Source: Abelmoschus esculentus
Lineage: Eukaryota; Streptophyta; Magnoliopsida; Malvales; Malvaceae
Direction: 5' to 3'
DNA: 64,000 nucleotides
NCBI GenBank assembly: GCA_035048815.1
Contig: JAUCBN010000024.1
Coordinates: 990,001-1,054,000 of the forward strand
Shown: in pieces, positions 60,926-64,000 of the stretch
How positions within the stretch are numbered: the stretch's first letter is position 1
How the letters are laid out: the number at the start of each line of letters is the position of its first letter
Position numbers and translations under genes: made by a program
Notes under the pieces: generated by a model
What the model was told of the DNA's origin: nothing
Database searches by the model: none
What the model saw: the letters and a program-made list of their open reading frames with translations, nothing else

Positions 60926-63300
60926 ATGTTCAAACAGATTTTTAGGAAGCTTCCCCGGAAGTCGTCTAAGAATTCGGAGAGTCGTGATCATGATCGAAAC
61001 AATGCTACTTATTCTAGTATATATGGTGGCTCAAAGAGCGATGGTGTAGTATCTGAGAAGTCGGGAAATTTGAGTGTTTCGTATTCTCCAGCACCTAGTT
61101 CTTCAGCTGATGTTGGATGGAAAGGTTCCGATACGAAGCCTTGTGAGAACAATGTGTTATCTGGTTATGAAGCATTGCCTGCTTTCACAGATGTTCCGGC
61201 TTCGGAGAAACAGAACTTGTTCATAAAAAAGATTCACTTGTGTTGTGTTGTATTCGATTTCAACGACCCCACCAAGAACCTAAAAGAGAAGGAGGTCAAG
61301 CGACAGACATTGTTTGAGCTTGCTGATTATGTGACCTCGGCGAACGGGAAATTTTCTGAGACTGTTCTGCAAGAAGTCCATAAAATGGTATCAGCAAACT
61401 TATTTAGGAGCCTGAATCCTCAACCGCGTGAGAATAAAAGCATAGTCGGCCTTGATTTGGAAGAGGAGGAGCCTTCAATGGATCCTGCTTGGCCACACTT
61501 GCAAATTGTATACGAGTTTCTTTTGAGGTTTGTGGTCTCACCCGAGACTGATACACAATTGGCCAAAAGATATATTGATCAGTCCTTCATTATCCGGCTG
61601 CTCGACTTATTTGACTCTGAAGATCCTAGAGAAAGGGAATATTTGAAAACCATTCTTCATCGCATCTATGGCAAATTCATGGTGCATCGACCGTTCATTA
61701 GGAGTGCTATAAACAACATCTTTTTTCGTTTTGTTTTCGAGACTGAGAAACATAATGGGGTTGGTGAACTTCTAGAAGTATTGGGCAGTATTATTAATGG
61801 GTTTTCACTGCCGCTGAAAGAAGAACATAAAGTGTTCCTTGTCCGGGCACTAATTCCCTTGCATAAGCCAAAATGCTTAGCAATGTATCATCAACAGTTA
61901 TCTTTTTGCATTACTCAGTTTGTGGAGAAAGACTGCAAGCTTGCTGATTCCGTCATTCGGGGGTTGTTAAAGTACTGGCCCATCACCAACAGTACAAAAG
62001 AAGTCATGTTCCTAAACGAATTGGAGCAAGTTTTAGAAGCAACGCAGACACCAGAATTCCAGCACTGGATGGTACCATTATTTCTCCAAATTGCTCGTTC
62101 TTTGAACTCTCTGCACTTTCAGGTGAGAAGTTTCTGAAATTATTTTTATTAAGCTTTGCTTTCTGTTTAGACACAGAAGACACATTTTTTAAATAATTCA
62201 GTTTGACATGGATCGTATTATAGATTTGCTTATTTAATATCTCGGACTTGGAGTCATATTGTTTTACTTACAGTTGAGTGCATCGTATATGCCGCATTGT
62301 GGATTCATTCTGTATGTATAGTTTGTGGCATTGATTCAACCATTTTTCTAATTGTTTTACCACTGTGGCAGACCATGTCATTGATTCGAATTTCTGGTAA
62401 TTTGCGGTTTGCTAATGTCAAGTCCCTATAAAATGTTGTTTTCCATTGTAGTTTCATGGGGTTCCGTTGATGAAATTAACAGACTATAAAATTGTTTTGA
62501 AAGCGAAATCATTTCATTAATTGAATAACTTTCATCTGTTCTTGTTTTCGAGTGCTTTGGTGTTTGATGGTCGTATTGGCCAGTTGCGATAGCTCAGGAC
62601 TGTCTTACTTGGACTTGGTGCGACTGTCAAATATGGTTATGCATGATTATAAAGGGAGGGTGCAGCACTAGAACTGCTGATATCTTATTACAAGTGTATG
62701 TAGGACAAAACACATAGGGAATGATAGCTGTTAAGTCTGAACTCTGAACGACATGATTCCGGTAAATGATATCCGATATTAAAAACTTGTTCAGTTGTAA
62801 ACATTTTTGTGAAATAAGTGTGATTTCCGGTGAATGATATCCGATGCTATAGCCTTTCATGGAACTTGTATTATTCCATACATTTTTTTTTCTCTTCCTG
62901 AATGACCTTATGCAACTGTTGTTCTTTATCCCTTGTTGAGTCTCAGGTTTCAGAGCGAGCTTTGTTCTTGTGGAACAACAATCACATTCAGAACTTAATC
63001 GATCAAGACCGCAAGGTTATACTGCCGGTTATTTTCCCCGCCTTGGAGAAAAATGCAAGAAATCACTGGAATAAGGCTGTACACAGCTTGACTTTAAATG
63101 TCCGCAAGATCTTCTACGATCTCGACCCGGAGCTGTGCAAGGAATGCTTGCATAAGTTTCATGAAGATGAATCAAAGGAGGGTGAGATTGAAGGGAGACG
63201 CCAAACTACATGGAAGTGCTTGGAAGAACTAGCTGAAAAGAAAGCTTCCGACAGCGAAGCAATGCTTGATCCCCACAAAGCAACACCTCGCCGGGTTTGA
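60926..63300 (+). CDS. PP2A regulatory subunit B' (B56), 516 residues
   Basis: Substrate-specifying subunit of protein phosphatase 2A. Two exons, 60926-62122 and 62947-63300, are both whole codons and are joined at ...LHFQ|VSERALFLWNN. A variable Ser-rich N-terminus (MFKQIFRKLPRKSSKNSES) is typical of the plant B'-eta/theta/gamma/zeta group. The conserved HEAT-like B56 core starts near residue 85: FIKKIHLCCVVFDFNDPTKNLKEKEVKRQTLFELADYV, DPAWPHLQIVYEFLLRFV, SEDPREREYLKTILHRIYGKF, IRSAINNIFFRF and GVGELLEVLGSIINGFSLPLKEEHK, then IPLHKPKCLAMYHQQLSFCITQFVEKD, LKYWPITNSTKEVMFLNELEQVL and FPALEKNARNHWNKAVHSL. It ends in TPRRV and lacks the C-terminal SSL peroxisomal signal known for Arabidopsis B'-theta, so a theta identity is unlikely. 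The intron (62123-62946) is long for the family but ordinary. Confidence 0.95.
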
Positions 63301-64000
63301 TATGGACAGACACTAGTCGATACTTTAAAGAGTCGAATTTTATACCAGGATCGAAATACTGGTCATGTCTGTGTGGTCGGATGTTGTCGATTCCTCGCCT
63401 GATACGGAAAATAAAATCGGAGATTGCTGTATGATAAGCTCATTGCCTTGTTAGTGAAGTTTAATAAATATTTTTGTTAGATTAACCTATCTATTCTTGA
63501 ACTTGTCCTGCTTAATGCTCTCCATGGTTCTGCATCGTACCTGTATGTCTGTATATTCGTAATGTGTTTTATACGGTATTTAATTCGAATTAATCGATTA
63601 ATAAATCAAATATTATAAAAATAAATATAAGTCTGGCAACAGCTCACAATAATTTTTTTTGGAATAAACTGCTTTCCTCTCGATGAACAATGATTTGGCC
63701 GTGTCGGTGTTTGATTAAAGCAGGTCGTGCATGCCACAATGATCCCAGTTGGCGCCTCTTCACCAATCATCTTTTTTCTTGGGTTAATTCAACTACAAGT
63801 CCTTAAGTTCTGACAGATTATGAATTTAATCCTAAATTTCGAAGTATTAACATAGTATTAATCAAGTCTTTTATTAGTTTGACCATAGTCAAATATGGTG
63901 TTATCATATTTAAAACATGTAAATCAAATAATAAAGATTGATTTAAGTGATAAGCAGCTTAATATTGATCTTAAATTTATGAGTTTATGTATATACAGTA
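63301..64000. other. 3' end of the PP2A B' gene and downstream DNA
   Basis: The 3' untranslated region of the PP2A gene probably covers 63301 to about 63600. The rest is AT-rich and no gene is visible. Confidence 0.5.

Overview
This is 64 kb of nuclear DNA from a dicot plant. The genes have many exons and GT-AG introns, the intergenic DNA is very AT-rich, and LTR, LINE and MITE-type repeats are present. Protein families, and a gene order that recalls the Arabidopsis At1g67340-At1g67600 block and its duplicate near At1g27880-At1g27910, point to a malvid rosid. A cotton relative (Gossypium) is my best guess, made from memory without any search.

Left to right: an F-box/MYND protein (+, 3.4-4.7 kb); a REF/SRPP-like protein (-, 5.6-6.9 kb); an SCP1-like CTD phosphatase of the SSP4 type (-, 7.7-10.2 kb); a young but broken Ty1/copia element of 5,008 bp with two 427-bp LTRs and a 5-bp target duplication (12.5-17.5 kb); a GT47 exostosin-family glycosyltransferase (-, 18.4-20.7 kb); a long ankyrin-repeat protein (-, 22.2-24.7 kb); a small OTU cysteine protease containing a 21-nt microexon (-, 25.8-27.5 kb); a frameshifted BCS1-like AAA-ATPase (-, 28.1-29.6 kb); and a U-box/ARM ubiquitin ligase of the PUB6/PUB45 type (-, 30.5-33.6 kb).

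From 33.7 to 41.2 kb there are no genes. This stretch holds a 5'-truncated LINE scrap with a 19-bp target duplication, several small MITE-like elements sharing one terminal sequence, a larger MITE-like element, and a 926-bp hAT-like element with inverted GATC-rich ends that lies about 0.4 kb upstream of the next start codon.

The right part carries the 20S proteasome beta-5 subunit (+, 41.5-44.1 kb), a decayed LRR receptor-kinase ectodomain with no kinase (+, 44.6-45.5 kb), a remorin (-, 45.9-47.2 kb), a short membrane protein of the acid phosphatase/haloperoxidase-related (DUF212) family (-, 49.6-51.1 kb), a large RecQ5-type DNA helicase (-, 52.2-59.1 kb), an unexplained GC-rich 320-bp island, and a PP2A B' regulatory subunit (+, 60.9-63.3 kb).

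The genes are individual eukaryotic units, not an operon. Protein turnover recurs (F-box, U-box ligase, OTU protease, proteasome beta-5), but I read this as inherited neighbourhood rather than a pathway cluster. I found no convincing new multi-gene system. The items most worth following are the microexon OTU gene, the two gene-decay cases, the clean transposon insertions and the GC-rich island. Splice sites were placed by hand from GT/AG signals, reading-frame phase and family knowledge; where exon coordinates are given, the phases close.
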